Assembly (NCBI GenBank): GCA_046051225.1
Contig: JBJOOR010000010.1
Location: 62,001 to 126,000, forward strand
Origin: CAIODY01 sp046051225
GTDB taxonomy: Bacteria; Bacteroidota; Bacteroidia; Chitinophagales; CAIODY01
Length of the DNA: 64,000 bases
Reading direction: 5' to 3'
Of the stretch, positions 37,617 through 47,199 are shown piece after piece. The position numbers and the translations under genes were made by a program. Each line of letters begins with the position of its first letter. Positions within the stretch are counted from its first letter, which is position 1. The notes beneath the pieces are model-generated. The model made no database searches and had not been told where the DNA came from. It worked only from the letters and a program-made list of their open reading frames with translations.

Positions 37617-39245
37617 CTATGCAATATGTTTTTCGGCATTAAAAAAATAATGTAAAAGTTTGTCGTGCAATTCGTTCGGGTTAAAAGGTTTGCTTACATA
37701 ATCTGTTAATCCGCATTCGGCTAATTCATTATTATCATTATCTAATGCTGCTGCGGTAAGCGCTATTATTGGTACGTTTCGGGTTAATGCATCTTCACTT
37801 GCTCGTATATGTTTTGTAGCTTCCATACCATTCATTTCAGGCATTTGAATATCCATTAATACAATATCATAATGATTAAATTTCATTTTGTCCAAAGCTA
37901 ATTTTCCGTTTACAGCGGTATCTACTTTTATGTTCCATTTTTCTAAAAATTTTGTAGCAATTAATTGATTAAACATATTGTCTTCAACCAATAAAACTTT
38001 AGCCCCATCCAACGAATGATTTTTAGCATTTACAATAATTTCGGTAGGCGAAATATTGGTTTCATTTAATTGCATATTCAAATCAAAACTAAATTCCGAA
38101 CCTTTATTCAACTCACTTTTTACATTAATTTTGCTTTTGTGCATGGCTATTAATTTTTGAGTAATTGCTAACCCAATTCCTGCGCCATCAAACTTTCGAC
38201 TGTTACTATTTTCAGCCTGCGAAAAACAATCAAAAATCAATTGTTGCTTAGTTTCATCAATACCAATTCCACTATCACTTATTGAAAACTTAAGCGATAA
38301 TATATTGGGTAATGAATTATTATTTTTTGAAATAGTGATAGCAACAAAGCCACTTTCAGTAAATTTAATAGCATTTGAAATTAAATTATTTAAAATCTGC
38401 ATCAGCCTTACTGGGTCGCCGATTAATGTTTCGGGTATATCATTGCACAAATTTAATCGTAGTTCTAAATGCTTTTCAATAGCATGATATTTGTGTGTTA
38501 CATAAATATCTTTTACCAATTTCAACAAATTAAAAGGCACTTCTTTTAGTGTTATTTTACCAGCCTCTATTTTGCTATAATCTAAAATATCATTTACAAT
38601 CGACATCAAATTTTCGGCTGCAAATTTTATTACATTCAGGCTTTCAACCTGCTCTGGTTTTGGATTTTCAATCATCATTAAATTGGTCATACCTATTACA
38701 GCATTTAATGGCGTTCTTATTTCGTGGCTCATAATACTGGCAAATTGTTGCTTTTCGGCACTAGCACTAACCGATTTTATTTTTTCCGATTTTAACGCCC
38801 TATGTTGTTCTACAATTTTTTTCCGATTTAAAATATCATGCTCTATATTTTGATGTGCAATTACAAAAATTGTTTCGCCTTTGGCAGTAATCGTTTTTGT
38901 AGCTATTTGCTTAAAATGAATAATTTCATGATGCTTAGTTTGTAATCTTATATTCCACTCCAAACTATTATAAACACTGCTGTTTAACCGAATAATATTA
39001 GTGCTTAATTTTTTTTCATCTTCTTTAATGGTTAAACCCATAATCGATTTTCCAATCAATTCATTTACAGAATATCCTAAACAATCAATTCCTTTTTTAT
39101 TGATAGAAATAATACTACCTAAGCTATTTAAAATGATATAAATAGCCGAATTATTATTAAAAATAAGGCTCATTGATTCGTCGTTAAATTCCTTTAACAG
39201 TTGTTGAAGATTGCTGTGGTTGTTGTGTTGATTTTTTCTATTCAT
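37617..39245 (-). CDS. Cytosolic PAS hybrid histidine kinase/response regulator
   Basis: A 542-residue protein with no signal peptide or membrane segment. A PAS domain lies at about 30-135 (IYIILNSLGSIISINKKGID). HisKA has His174 (ASIMSHEIRTPLNAVIGM), and the ATPase domain has NLISNAIKFTESG near 287, SDSGIGID near 323 and GAGIGLAI near 354. A C-terminal receiver has Asp465 (YDIVLMDIQMPEMNG). It probably senses an intracellular cue via PAS and passes phosphate to its own receiver. An Hpt partner is not in the window. It is closely related in domain order to the membrane TPR kinase at 17.8-20.1 kb. Confidence 0.88.
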   Translation of the reverse strand: MNRKNQHNNHSNLQQLLKEFNDESMSLIFNNNSAIYIILNSLGSIISINKKGIDCLGYSVNELIGKSIMGLTIKEDEKKLSTNIIRLNSSVYNSLEWNIRLQTKHHEIIHFKQIATKTITAKGETIFVIAHQNIEHDILNRKKIVEQHRALKSEKIKSVSASAEKQQFASIMSHEIRTPLNAVIGMTNLMMIENPKPEQVESLNVIKFAAENLMSIVNDILDYSKIEAGKITLKEVPFNLLKLVKDIYVTHKYHAIEKHLELRLNLCNDIPETLIGDPVRLMQILNNLISNAIKFTESGFVAITISKNNNSLPNILSLKFSISDSGIGIDETKQQLIFDCFSQAENSNSRKFDGAGIGLAITQKLIAMHKSKINVKSELNKGSEFSFDLNMQLNETNISPTEIIVNAKNHSLDGAKVLLVEDNMFNQLIATKFLEKWNIKVDTAVNGKLALDKMKFNHYDIVLMDIQMPEMNGMEATKHIRASEDALTRNVPIIALTAAALDNDNNELAECGLTDYVSKPFNPNELHDKLLHYFFNAEKHIA

Positions 39246-39385
39246 TTTTTATGTAATATTTTACGATGCAATGATAGAGATACTCAAACCGATTTTAATT
39301 ACGTAATATCACTCAATTTTATCATTACTTATTTGTGTTAGATAGTGATTTCACTTACTTTTGAAGTATAAAATCGTAATACATT

Positions 39386-40588
39386 TTGCTTCAACATAAA
39401 AAAATAATAGTAGCAATAACTGGCAGCATAGCTGCATACAAGGCTGCCTTTTTGGTAAGGCTGTTGGTTAAATGTGGTGCAGATGTGCAAGTAATAATGA
39501 CCGAAGCTGCTACACAATTTATTCCAGCTATTACTTTAAGTACGCTTTCAAAAAATAAAGTTTTGGTTGAATTAATTAATGATGAAAACTGGAATAATCA
39601 TGTAGAACTTGGCTTACAAGCCGATTTGATGATTATAGCCCCAGCATCGGCCAATACAATTGCAAAAATGAGTAATGGCATTTGCGATAATTTATTAACC
39701 GCCGTTTATTTATCTGCCAAATGCCCCGTAGCATTTGCCCCAGCCATGGATTTAGATATGTGGATACATCCATCTACAAAAAATAATATTGCAAAATTGC
39801 AGCAATACGGCAATCATTTAATTGATGTAGAAAATGGCGAATTAGCAAGCGGACTGATAGGAAAAGGGAGAATGGCAGAACCCGAAACTATTGTAGAATG
39901 GGCAAAAAAATATTTTTCTTGCCAGCATGAATTAAAAAAACTACATAGTAAAAATATTTTAATAACAGCTGGACCTACATTTGAACCCATCGACCCTGTT
40001 CGGTTTATTGGTAACAGAAGCAGCGGCAAAATGGGAATTGAATTGGCCGAAATGGCTGCAAAAAATGGTGCAAATGTAACACTGCTTTTAGGCGATACTA
40101 ATTTAAAAGCATCACATAAAAATATTTCAACTATATCTTGCCCTACAGCACAAATCATGTACAATGCGGCGGCTGATTGTTTTTCAGCAAATGATATTAT
40201 AATTTGTGCGGCCGCTGTGGCAGATTATATGCCTGTGCAAATAGCTACTGAAAAAATAAAAAAATCGGAAAATAGTATAGTAATTGAACTAAAAAAAACA
40301 CCAGATATTTTAGCTTCGTTAGGAAAAATTAAAACAGCAAATCAAATTTTAATTGGATTTGCATTAGAAACAAACAACGAATTAGAAAATGCGAAAACTA
40401 AATTGAAAAATAAAAATGCTGATATCATCGTTTTAAATTCGTTGCAAAATAAAGGGGCTGGATTTCAACATCAAACCAATCAAATTACAATTGTTGATTC
40501 AAAAAATAATGAAATTAATTTCAATTTAAAATCTAAAACATTAGTTGCCATTGATATTCTACAACACATCATTCAATACTATTTATAA
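39386..40588 (+). CDS. coaBC: Bifunctional phosphopantothenoylcysteine decarboxylase/phosphopantothenate-cysteine ligase
   Basis: A 400-residue coenzyme A biosynthesis enzyme. The CoaC flavoprotein half (about 1-180) shows VAITGSIAAYKAAFLVR, the catalytic His in NHVELG, APASANTIAKMSNGICDNL and APAMDLDMW. The CoaB half (about 185-400) shows ITAGPTFEPIDPVRFIGN, SSGKMGIELAE and KIKKSENSIVIELKKTPDIL. It adds cysteine to 4'-phosphopantothenate (CTP-dependent) and decarboxylates the product. The start is TTG at 39386, giving the family-typical MLQHKKI; no ATG lies nearby. One base separates its stop from the porD start, so they form an operon. Confidence 0.93.
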   Translation: MLQHKKIIVAITGSIAAYKAAFLVRLLVKCGADVQVIMTEAATQFIPAITLSTLSKNKVLVELINDENWNNHVELGLQADLMIIAPASANTIAKMSNGICDNLLTAVYLSAKCPVAFAPAMDLDMWIHPSTKNNIAKLQQYGNHLIDVENGELASGLIGKGRMAEPETIVEWAKKYFSCQHELKKLHSKNILITAGPTFEPIDPVRFIGNRSSGKMGIELAEMAAKNGANVTLLLGDTNLKASHKNISTISCPTAQIMYNAAADCFSANDIIICAAAVADYMPVQIATEKIKKSENSIVIELKKTPDILASLGKIKTANQILIGFALETNNELENAKTKLKNKNADIIVLNSLQNKGAGFQHQTNQITIVDSKNNEINFNLKSKTLVAIDILQHIIQYYL

Positions 40589-40589
40589 A

Positions 40590-41525
40590 ATGAACAATTT
40601 TTTTTCAAAAAAATATATTGGGGTTACCATCATATTAATTTGCTTTTTGCATTGCACAATATCAAATTTTGCATTTGCTCAAGAACTAAAATGTTCGGTA
40701 AAAATAAATACGCCCAAACTTCAAAACACCGACCCTAAAGTATTTGTAACATTGCAAAAATCGATGTTCGAGTTTTTTAATAATAGAAAATGGACAGATG
40801 ATATATTTGATAATCAGGAAAAAATAGAATGCAATATTTTAATTAACGTAACTGAAGAATTGGGCTCGGATAAATTTAGATTTCAATTAAATGTACAATC
40901 ATCTAGAACAATTTTTAATTCAAATTATAGCACCACACTTTTTAATTGGAGCGATAAAGATGTGGTTGTACAATATGTAGAGTATCAGCCATTAGATTAT
41001 GCTGATGATAAATACACCAGCAATCTTACTTCAATTATGGCTTTTTATGCGTATATGATAATAGGATTAGATTACGATTCGTATTCATTAAAAGGTGGAT
41101 CGCCATATTTTGATAAGGCAAAAAATATTGGTACCATCATGCAAAATTATGATGAGGAAGGTTGGAAACCATTTGAGAAAAATTTAAAAAACAGATACTG
41201 GTTAGTAGATAATATTACGAATGCAAGATCTGAATCGTTTAGAACATTGATGTATAATTATCATAGAAAAGGATTGGATATGATGTATCAAAATGCTGAT
41301 AACGGAAGGGCTGTAATTTCGAATGCGATGAAACAAATTGAAAAAATGTATGATGAAAATCCTAACGGAGTGTGGTTAATTGCTTTTTTTGCAGCCAAAT
41401 CGGAAGAGTTATCAAATTTATATACACAAGGTTCGCCACAAGAAAAAATGCAGATGAGCATTTTGCTAAATAAATGCGACCCTGTAAATGGGAAAAAATA
41501 TCAAAAAATAATGAATAGTAAATAG
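40590..41525 (+). CDS. porD: Type IX secretion system protein PorD (DUF4835)
   Basis: A 311-residue exported protein. After a signal peptide (ITIICFLHCTISNFAFAQ-like leader ending FAFAQ) come the DUF4835 features: ELKCSVKINTPKLQNTDP, the strand LFNWSDKDVVVQYVEYQPLDY, MAFYAYMIIGLDYDSYSLKGG, and NYHRKGLDMM near the C-terminus. The coaBC-DUF4835 gene order is common in Bacteroidota. PorD is linked to type IX secretion, which agrees with three T9SS cargo proteins in this window. I choose ATG 40590; a longer frame would reach back into coaBC. Confidence 0.85.
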   Translation: MNNFFSKKYIGVTIILICFLHCTISNFAFAQELKCSVKINTPKLQNTDPKVFVTLQKSMFEFFNNRKWTDDIFDNQEKIECNILINVTEELGSDKFRFQLNVQSSRTIFNSNYSTTLFNWSDKDVVVQYVEYQPLDYADDKYTSNLTSIMAFYAYMIIGLDYDSYSLKGGSPYFDKAKNIGTIMQNYDEEGWKPFEKNLKNRYWLVDNITNARSESFRTLMYNYHRKGLDMMYQNADNGRAVISNAMKQIEKMYDENPNGVWLIAFFAAKSEELSNLYTQGSPQEKMQMSILLNKCDPVNGKKYQKIMNSK

Positions 41526-41533
41526 CTTATCAA

Positions 41534-41986
41534 CTAGCTGTTATCATTCATCATCCATTCGGCATACGAAGTGGGGGTTTCTTCTAATTTAATGCTGCAA
41601 AGTTTTACATAATCTGGCACTTTATCAATTATTCGGTTTTTAAAATGAAGCAATAAATTTTCGCACGATGGTTGAAAAGGTGTAAGTATTACTTTTTCAA
41701 ATTGATTAGAAATAATATCATTTTGCGAATATGGTGCATGTTCGTTTAGCACCAATGCATGATCGAAAATATTTACAATTTCGGCCATTACTATTGTTTT
41801 TAAATCGGTAAAATCTACCACCATTCCTTGTTTGGGGCTGTTGTTCGATTGTTCAACATGCCCAATTACGGTAACTGATAAATGATAAGTATGACCATGA
41901 ATGTTTTTACAAGGTCCATCATAGCCATATAAAGCATGTGCCATATCAATGGTAAATTTTTTAGTAACTCTTACTATATCTTTCAT
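41534..41986 (-). CDS. queD: 6-carboxy-5,6,7,8-tetrahydropterin synthase (QueD/PTPS family)
   Basis: A 150-residue pterin enzyme. Zinc ligands are His17 (DMAHAL), His30 and His32 (CKNIHGHTYHL), with Cys26 as the candidate catalytic residue. MVVDFTDLK, FDHALVLNE and PSCENLLLHF follow the family pattern, and ETPTSYAEW is the C-terminal signature containing the substrate-binding Glu. It converts dihydroneopterin triphosphate in queuosine/7-deazaguanine synthesis. No other que gene is near. Convergent with porD, 8 bp apart. Confidence 0.88.
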   Translation of the reverse strand: MKDIVRVTKKFTIDMAHALYGYDGPCKNIHGHTYHLSVTVIGHVEQSNNSPKQGMVVDFTDLKTIVMAEIVNIFDHALVLNEHAPYSQNDIISNQFEKVILTPFQPSCENLLLHFKNRIIDKVPDYVKLCSIKLEETPTSYAEWMMNDNS

Positions 41987-42319
41987 ACTTAATATTGAAA
42001 TGCAAATATCTACAATTCTTCTTAATCTGTCTTTTCAATTCATAATATTTTAGAAACTGTAAATTGTTTGCTTATAGATACATTTCCTTTATATCGTTTT
42101 TGTGCACATTTTTAATACACCAGTTCAACAAACTTTGTAATCAAAAAAAAGTTTAAGTTTGTATATGAATTTTTCAGAACCAAATCAAACTTGATTAAGG
42201 GTAATATAAAGAAGATTGTGTCAAGGGTTTTAGAGCGGAGCAACAGGAGCATACGCTGAAGCGCAGCAGAACGAGGTGACAATAAAACAAAGGTTGGCAT
42301 TTACGATAAATAAAATAAT
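41987..42319. other. Intergenic region with a GC-rich repeat-like patch
   Basis: 333 bp between divergent genes. Most is AT-rich, but about 42221-42299 stands out. A block of nearly 50 bp (42233-42280) is about 60% G+C by count, purine-rich, and contains GCTGAAGCGCAGC, with complementary ends GCTG/CAGC. A minus-strand frame crosses it but has no promoter or protein-like composition. It resembles a dispersed extragenic repeat unit more than a gene. Confidence 0.45.
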
Positions 42320-42898
42320 ATGAACAAAAAAATTGTATTACTAATACTGGGGGTTCTGCTATTCTTGTTGATGCTTACGTTTCCAAACGAAAAGATAATT
42401 CAGGTAAAAGCACCTGAAACCAATATGCCCTATGATAGTTTGATAAATATTATCGATAAAAAAGTAGGTCCTATTTTAGCGGATGAAGATGAATTATTAG
42501 AATATAAGGAATTTAATATGATTTTGGCTCGACCTACTAAATATATGGCTGATGCCGAATATTTATTGGCAGATTCATCGGTAAGCGACCCAAAAAAAAT
42601 AATTATTATCTACTCGATGAAATCGCTTAATAAACAAGATTATTTTAAATTTTTAAACTACACAGCAACTCTTTATGCTTCCAATAAAATAAATGAAGAT
42701 ATTATTATACCTCAAGTATTTTGTGTTAGCAATTGGAATAATTTAATTTTTATGAATTTTTATTCATCAGAAGTAAGAAAAGCACTAAAAATGATACAAA
42801 ACAAAAAGGGAAACTCAAAAGAAATTAATGAAGCTTTGGATGATATTTTATCAGGAAAACTATGGTATGAAGAATGGATAGACCTATATACACATTAA
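42320..42898 (+). CDS. Membrane-anchored protein of unknown function
   Basis: A 192-residue protein I do not recognise. Residues 4-20 (KIVLLILGVLLFLLMLTF) form a single N-terminal membrane segment without a lipobox, so the rest is likely periplasmic. The soluble part has no clear motif. It is rich in Lys, Asp and Ile, with one Cys, and has an acidic patch near 57-63 (ADEDELLEY). It stands alone after a GC-rich repeat-like patch and before a truncated signal-peptide ORF. The start ATG gives a good hydrophobic leader. Confidence 0.65.
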   Translation: MNKKIVLLILGVLLFLLMLTFPNEKIIQVKAPETNMPYDSLINIIDKKVGPILADEDELLEYKEFNMILARPTKYMADAEYLLADSSVSDPKKIIIIYSMKSLNKQDYFKFLNYTATLYASNKINEDIIIPQVFCVSNWNNLIFMNFYSSEVRKALKMIQNKKGNSKEINEALDDILSGKLWYEEWIDLYTH

Positions 42899-42921
42899 CT
42901 AAATAACTAAATCAATCAAAA

Positions 42922-43014
42922 ATGAAAAAACTAATACTAGCATCGTTGTTTATTTCAATAGTATCATTCGAAATAAAAGTGAATCTGCAATGGATTCATC
43001 TTTTTAATAGGTAA
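42922..43014 (+). CDS. 30-codon ORF encoding little more than a signal peptide, possible gene remnant
   Basis: ATG at 42922 begins MKKLILASLFISIVSF, a typical export leader, but the frame stops at 43014 after 30 codons. Placement 23 bp after the previous gene and the perfect leader suggest the 5' end of a truncated secreted-protein gene. A real membrane micropeptide is the alternative. No continuation in another frame is obvious before hutH. Confidence 0.3.
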   Translation: MKKLILASLFISIVSFEIKVNLQWIHLFNR

Positions 43015-43102
43015 CTTATACACCCTACCCTATTTTATACTTCTATTTTCCAAAAAATACTTTTTCGTTTTCTCAAAATTAGCATAGTCCCAATCAAAAT
43101 TC

Positions 43103-43110
43103 TATTTTTG
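43103..43110 (+). promoter_or_regulatory. Candidate -7 box for hutH
   Basis: TATTTTTG fits TAnnTTTG, 24 bp before the hutH ATG. TTAG lies exactly 20 bp upstream in the -33 position, one mismatch from TTTG. Confidence 0.5.
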
Positions 43111-43134
43111 TAAAAATAAACCATCATCCATTCC

Positions 43135-44619
43135 ATGCAGTATATCAGCAACGAAAAATTAAGTATTGCTCAACTTCAACAACTTGTTTTATCGGATACA
43201 AAAATTGCTTTATCCGAAAATACAATTCAACAAATTAAAAATTGCCGTAGCTTTTTAGAAAATAAATTGGCTGATAACAATCGCTTGTATTATGGTATCA
43301 ATACAGGTTTTGGGTCGTTGTGCAATGTTCGAATCAATGAAAATGAATTAGAAGATTTGCAATACAAATTAGTGGTTTCAACTGCTTGTGGTATTGGTGA
43401 TGAATTGCCATTGCATTTTGTAAAAATATTGTTGTTATTAAAAATTCAATCGTTAAGTTATGGTTATAGCGGCATTACAATAGAGGCAGTTCAATTGTTG
43501 GTTGATATGTATAATGAAGATATGTTGCCATTGATATACAAACAAGGCTCATTGGGTGCTTCGGGCGATTTAGCTCCATTAGCACACATGGCTATGGCAA
43601 TGATGGGCATTGGCGATTGCTTTTTAAAAGGCAAAAGAATAAAAGCTGTTGATGCATTAAAAGCTATCAATCAAAAGCCCATTATTTTAAAATCGAAAGA
43701 AGGATTGGCATTATTAAATGGAACTCAATTTATGAGTAGCCATGCGGTTTGGTGCTTGATGAAAGCCCATCGTTTAATTTATTTATCTGATTTAATTGCA
43801 GCTATTTCGGTTGAAGGATTTGATGCTAAATTAGAACCATTTACAGATACCATTCATAACATCCGCCCACATGCAGGGCAAATAAAAACTGCATTAAACA
43901 TCAACGAATTTTTAAAAGATAGCGAAATAATTGCACAAGAAAAACAGCATGTGCAAGACCCTTATAGTTTCCGTTGTGTGCCGCAAGTGCATGGTGCAAG
44001 CAAAGATGCAGTGGCTCATATTACAAATGTGGTGGAAACCGAAATCAATTCGGTAACTGATAATCCAATTGTAGACCCAGCAAATGATAGAATAATTTCA
44101 GGCGGAAATTTTCATGGTCAGCCATTGGCAATTAATCTTGATTATTTGGCTATTGCTGTGGCTGAATTAGCAAATATTTCTGAACGTAGAACTTATCAAA
44201 TGCTTAGCGGCGCAAGAAATTTACCTGTGTTTTTGGTTGATAAACCTGGTTTAAATTGTGGTTTGATGATTCCTCAATACACTGCGGCTGCTTTGGTAAG
44301 CCAGAACAAACAATTGTGTACACCTGCATCGGTGGATAGCATTGTAAGTTGCAATGGACAAGAAGACCATGTGAGCATGGGCGCAAATGCAGCTACCAAA
44401 TGTGTAGATGTACTATTGAATACAGAACGAGTTTTGGCCATTGAATTATTAACTGCAATGCAAGCTTTAGATTATCGCAAGCCATTAAAGAGTTCTGCAA
44501 AAATTGAAGCTATTAGAAAATCATATCGTGAAGTAGTTCCATTCATTACCGAAGACAGAGTTTTTCATGATGACATGGTGAAGAGTGTTGAATTTATTCA
44601 GCAATTAATAATAGAATAA
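43135..44619 (+). CDS. hutH: Histidine ammonia-lyase
   Basis: A 494-residue lyase converting L-histidine to urocanate and ammonia. The Ala142-Ser143-Gly144 triad that cyclises to the MIO cofactor lies in GSLGASGDLAPLAH. YGINTGFGSL near 53-62, ISGGNFHGQPLAI and QEDHVSMGANA are further family marks. The other hut genes (hutU, hutI, hutF/G) are not adjacent. The family also contains tyrosine and phenylalanine lyases; His activity is the default assignment, and the FGSL context fits it. Monocistronic with its own promoter-like box. Confidence 0.9.
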   Translation: MQYISNEKLSIAQLQQLVLSDTKIALSENTIQQIKNCRSFLENKLADNNRLYYGINTGFGSLCNVRINENELEDLQYKLVVSTACGIGDELPLHFVKILLLLKIQSLSYGYSGITIEAVQLLVDMYNEDMLPLIYKQGSLGASGDLAPLAHMAMAMMGIGDCFLKGKRIKAVDALKAINQKPIILKSKEGLALLNGTQFMSSHAVWCLMKAHRLIYLSDLIAAISVEGFDAKLEPFTDTIHNIRPHAGQIKTALNINEFLKDSEIIAQEKQHVQDPYSFRCVPQVHGASKDAVAHITNVVETEINSVTDNPIVDPANDRIISGGNFHGQPLAINLDYLAIAVAELANISERRTYQMLSGARNLPVFLVDKPGLNCGLMIPQYTAAALVSQNKQLCTPASVDSIVSCNGQEDHVSMGANAATKCVDVLLNTERVLAIELLTAMQALDYRKPLKSSAKIEAIRKSYREVVPFITEDRVFHDDMVKSVEFIQQLIIE

Positions 44620-44830
44620 TGAGTTGCATTTAAAAATCTTATAATTGTTTATTAAAATTGTATAACACAATATTTTGAACATAAAAGCAGTTTTACAACC
44701 AATAAAATATTGAATTAATGCATAATGAAATTTGTTCTGCCATCAGAATAAAATAAATTGCATTATATTTTTCACCCATTAAACTTTTGTTGAAATTTAG
44801 TATCACATAAAGCCACAATAAATTCTTATA

Positions 44831-47194
44831 ATGAAATTAAAATCACTTTTTTTACCTGCATTTATCTTATTTTTTGTTTCCCAATCGTTTGCTCAATCTA
44901 TTACCATCAATGGCTTTGTGAGCGATAGCACATCAGGCGAAAGATTAATTGGTGCTATCATTTTTGATAATATTAGCAAAGAAGGAACTACTACAAATAA
45001 CTATGGCTATTATTCATTAACCATTAAAAGCGATAAGGCAGATTTAATAATTAACTATTTGGGGTACAGAGGAAAACAAATTTTAGTAACGGGCAATGGT
45101 GCACACACTTTGCAAATTGATATATCGAGAAGCGGAATGCTAAAAGAAGTAACCATCAAATCTAACAGAAATCAAATTCAACGTGAATCGCAAATGAGCA
45201 GTATTAATATTCCTATTGAACAAATAAAAAAAATACCTGCATTAATGGGCGAAACTGATGTTCTAAAAGTATTACAATTATTACCAGGTGTATCAAAAGG
45301 AAGCGAAGGCGGAAGTGGTATATATGTAAGAGGTGGCAGCCCCGACCAAAATTTGATTTTATTAGATGGTGTGCCCGTGTATAATGTAAATCATTTGTTC
45401 GGATTTTTTAGTGTGTTTAATGGTGATGCGATTAACAACGTACAATTAATTAAAGGTGGCTTTCCAGCCCGTTATGGTGGCAGGCTTTCATCTGTAATTG
45501 ATATCAGCATGAAAGATGGTAACAAAAATAAAATTCATGGCGATGGTGGTATAGGCTTAATATCATCAAGGCTTACTTTAGAAGGACCAATAAAAAATGA
45601 AAAAACTACTTTTTTAATATCAGCTCGAAGAACTTATTTAGATTTATTCATGCGCCCAATATCTTATGCACTTACATCTGGGCAAGGCTCTACAGGATAT
45701 TATTTTTATGATTTGAATGCAAAAATAAATCATAAATTTTCGGATAAAGACAGATTGTTTTTAAGTTCTTATATTGGTAAAGATAATTTTGGACTTACCA
45801 CCAGCGATGCTTTTAACACCAGTACCAGCAAAGTAAAAGCTTATATTAAATGGGGTAATATTACTACCGCATTAAGATGGAATCATCTATTATCATCTAA
45901 AATGTTTGTAAATACAACCGCTACATTTAGCCAATATAAATTTGCTGTAGGTGCTAGCAATTCGCAAACAAACGGAACCACTACGCAAAATTTTAATTTT
46001 GATTATACATCTGGCATTCAGGATGTGGGGCTGAAAACTGATTTTGATTATTCGCCTATCAGCAAGCATCATATTAAATGGGGCAGCAATTGGACATATC
46101 ATACTTTTACACCAGGTATCAATGCTATTCAATCTAGCAATAATGGCTCGGTTACTACAGATACAAGCTTTGGCAGTAGTAAAATTTACGCACATGAAGC
46201 TTATCTATATGCTGAAGATGATTGGGAAATTACAACCAGAATAAAAGCAAATGTAGGTTTGCATGCATCAGCATTTGATGTAAAAAATACTTTTTATAAA
46301 TCATTGCAGCCTCGTATTTCAACACGATATTTAATCAACGAAAAAACAAGCATCAAGGCTTCATATAGCGAAATGACACAGTATATGCATTTGCTATCAA
46401 ATACTGGAATAGGCTTGCCGACTGATTTGTGGGTACCTGCCACACCTAGTGTAAAACCACAACAAAGCAGCCAAGTGGCATTAGGCATTGCACATACATA
46501 TAAAAACGATTTTGAATTAAGCTTTGAAACTTACTACAAATCAATGTGGAATGTAATTGAGTATCAAAATGGCGCTAGCTTTTTTGGTACTGCTGCCGAT
46601 TGGCAAAATTTAGTAACCAAAGGCAAAGGAAATAGCTATGGTGGTGAATTTATGGTTCAAAAAAAATATGGCAGATTAACAGGTTGGATAGGTTATACAC
46701 TAAGTTGGAGTAATAGACAATTTGCTGATAAAAATAATGGTGTTCAATATCCATACAAATACGATCAACGTCATAATATTGCAATTGTAGCCAGTTATGA
46801 ATTGAAGAAAAATATTGATGTAAGTGGTACTTGGGTTTATTCATCTGGCACTTCATTATCATTACCTACCGAAAGATATATGGCATTGCAGCAATCGTTT
46901 CCAAATCTTGCTTCATGGAGTCGTGGTACTTCTTCAGTTACATCTGTTGAAAATTTTCAACAAATCAATAATTTCAAAATGCCTTCGTATCATAGATTAG
47001 ATGTGGGCATTAATTTTCATAAGCATAAAAGCTGGGGCGAAAAAGTATACAATATTTCCATTTACAATGCCTACAATCACTTAAATGCATTTTTTATTTA
47101 TCAAGGTACAGATAGCGTTACGGGCGCTAACCAACTTAAAAAATTAGTTTTGTTTCCCATCATTCCATCATTTAGTATCAACTTTAAATTTTAA
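44831..47194 (+). CDS. TonB-dependent outer-membrane receptor with carboxypeptidase-like regulatory domain
   Basis: A 787-residue outer-membrane transporter. A signal peptide ending SQSFAQ is followed by a CarboxypepD_reg-like beta domain at about 24-105 (TINGFVSDSTSGERLIGAIIF, TTTNNYGYYSLTIKS). The plug runs about 125-240 (LLPGVSKGSEGGSGIYVRGG, QNLILLDGVPVYNVNHLFGFF, IKGGFPARYGGRLSSVIDI), then the beta barrel to a terminal Phe (SINFKF). Its partner DUF4249 lipoprotein gene starts 5 bp downstream. Together they probably import or process a surface-bound substrate, which cannot be predicted. Confidence 0.9.
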   Translation: MKLKSLFLPAFILFFVSQSFAQSITINGFVSDSTSGERLIGAIIFDNISKEGTTTNNYGYYSLTIKSDKADLIINYLGYRGKQILVTGNGAHTLQIDISRSGMLKEVTIKSNRNQIQRESQMSSINIPIEQIKKIPALMGETDVLKVLQLLPGVSKGSEGGSGIYVRGGSPDQNLILLDGVPVYNVNHLFGFFSVFNGDAINNVQLIKGGFPARYGGRLSSVIDISMKDGNKNKIHGDGGIGLISSRLTLEGPIKNEKTTFLISARRTYLDLFMRPISYALTSGQGSTGYYFYDLNAKINHKFSDKDRLFLSSYIGKDNFGLTTSDAFNTSTSKVKAYIKWGNITTALRWNHLLSSKMFVNTTATFSQYKFAVGASNSQTNGTTTQNFNFDYTSGIQDVGLKTDFDYSPISKHHIKWGSNWTYHTFTPGINAIQSSNNGSVTTDTSFGSSKIYAHEAYLYAEDDWEITTRIKANVGLHASAFDVKNTFYKSLQPRISTRYLINEKTSIKASYSEMTQYMHLLSNTGIGLPTDLWVPATPSVKPQQSSQVALGIAHTYKNDFELSFETYYKSMWNVIEYQNGASFFGTAADWQNLVTKGKGNSYGGEFMVQKKYGRLTGWIGYTLSWSNRQFADKNNGVQYPYKYDQRHNIAIVASYELKKNIDVSGTWVYSSGTSLSLPTERYMALQQSFPNLASWSRGTSSVTSVENFQQINNFKMPSYHRLDVGINFHKHKSWGEKVYNISIYNAYNHLNAFFIYQGTDSVTGANQLKKLVLFPIIPSFSINFKF

Positions 47195-47199
47195 TAAAA

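Noticed and set aside
41534..41560. AGCT-flanked inverted repeat at the porD/queD junction as terminator
   Set aside because: Arms are only 4 bp and there is no T tract.
42112..42300. A 62-codon minus-strand frame across the GC-rich patch
   Set aside because: Composition is not protein-like, no promoter or homolog is recognised, and the patch looks like a repeat; treated as intergenic.
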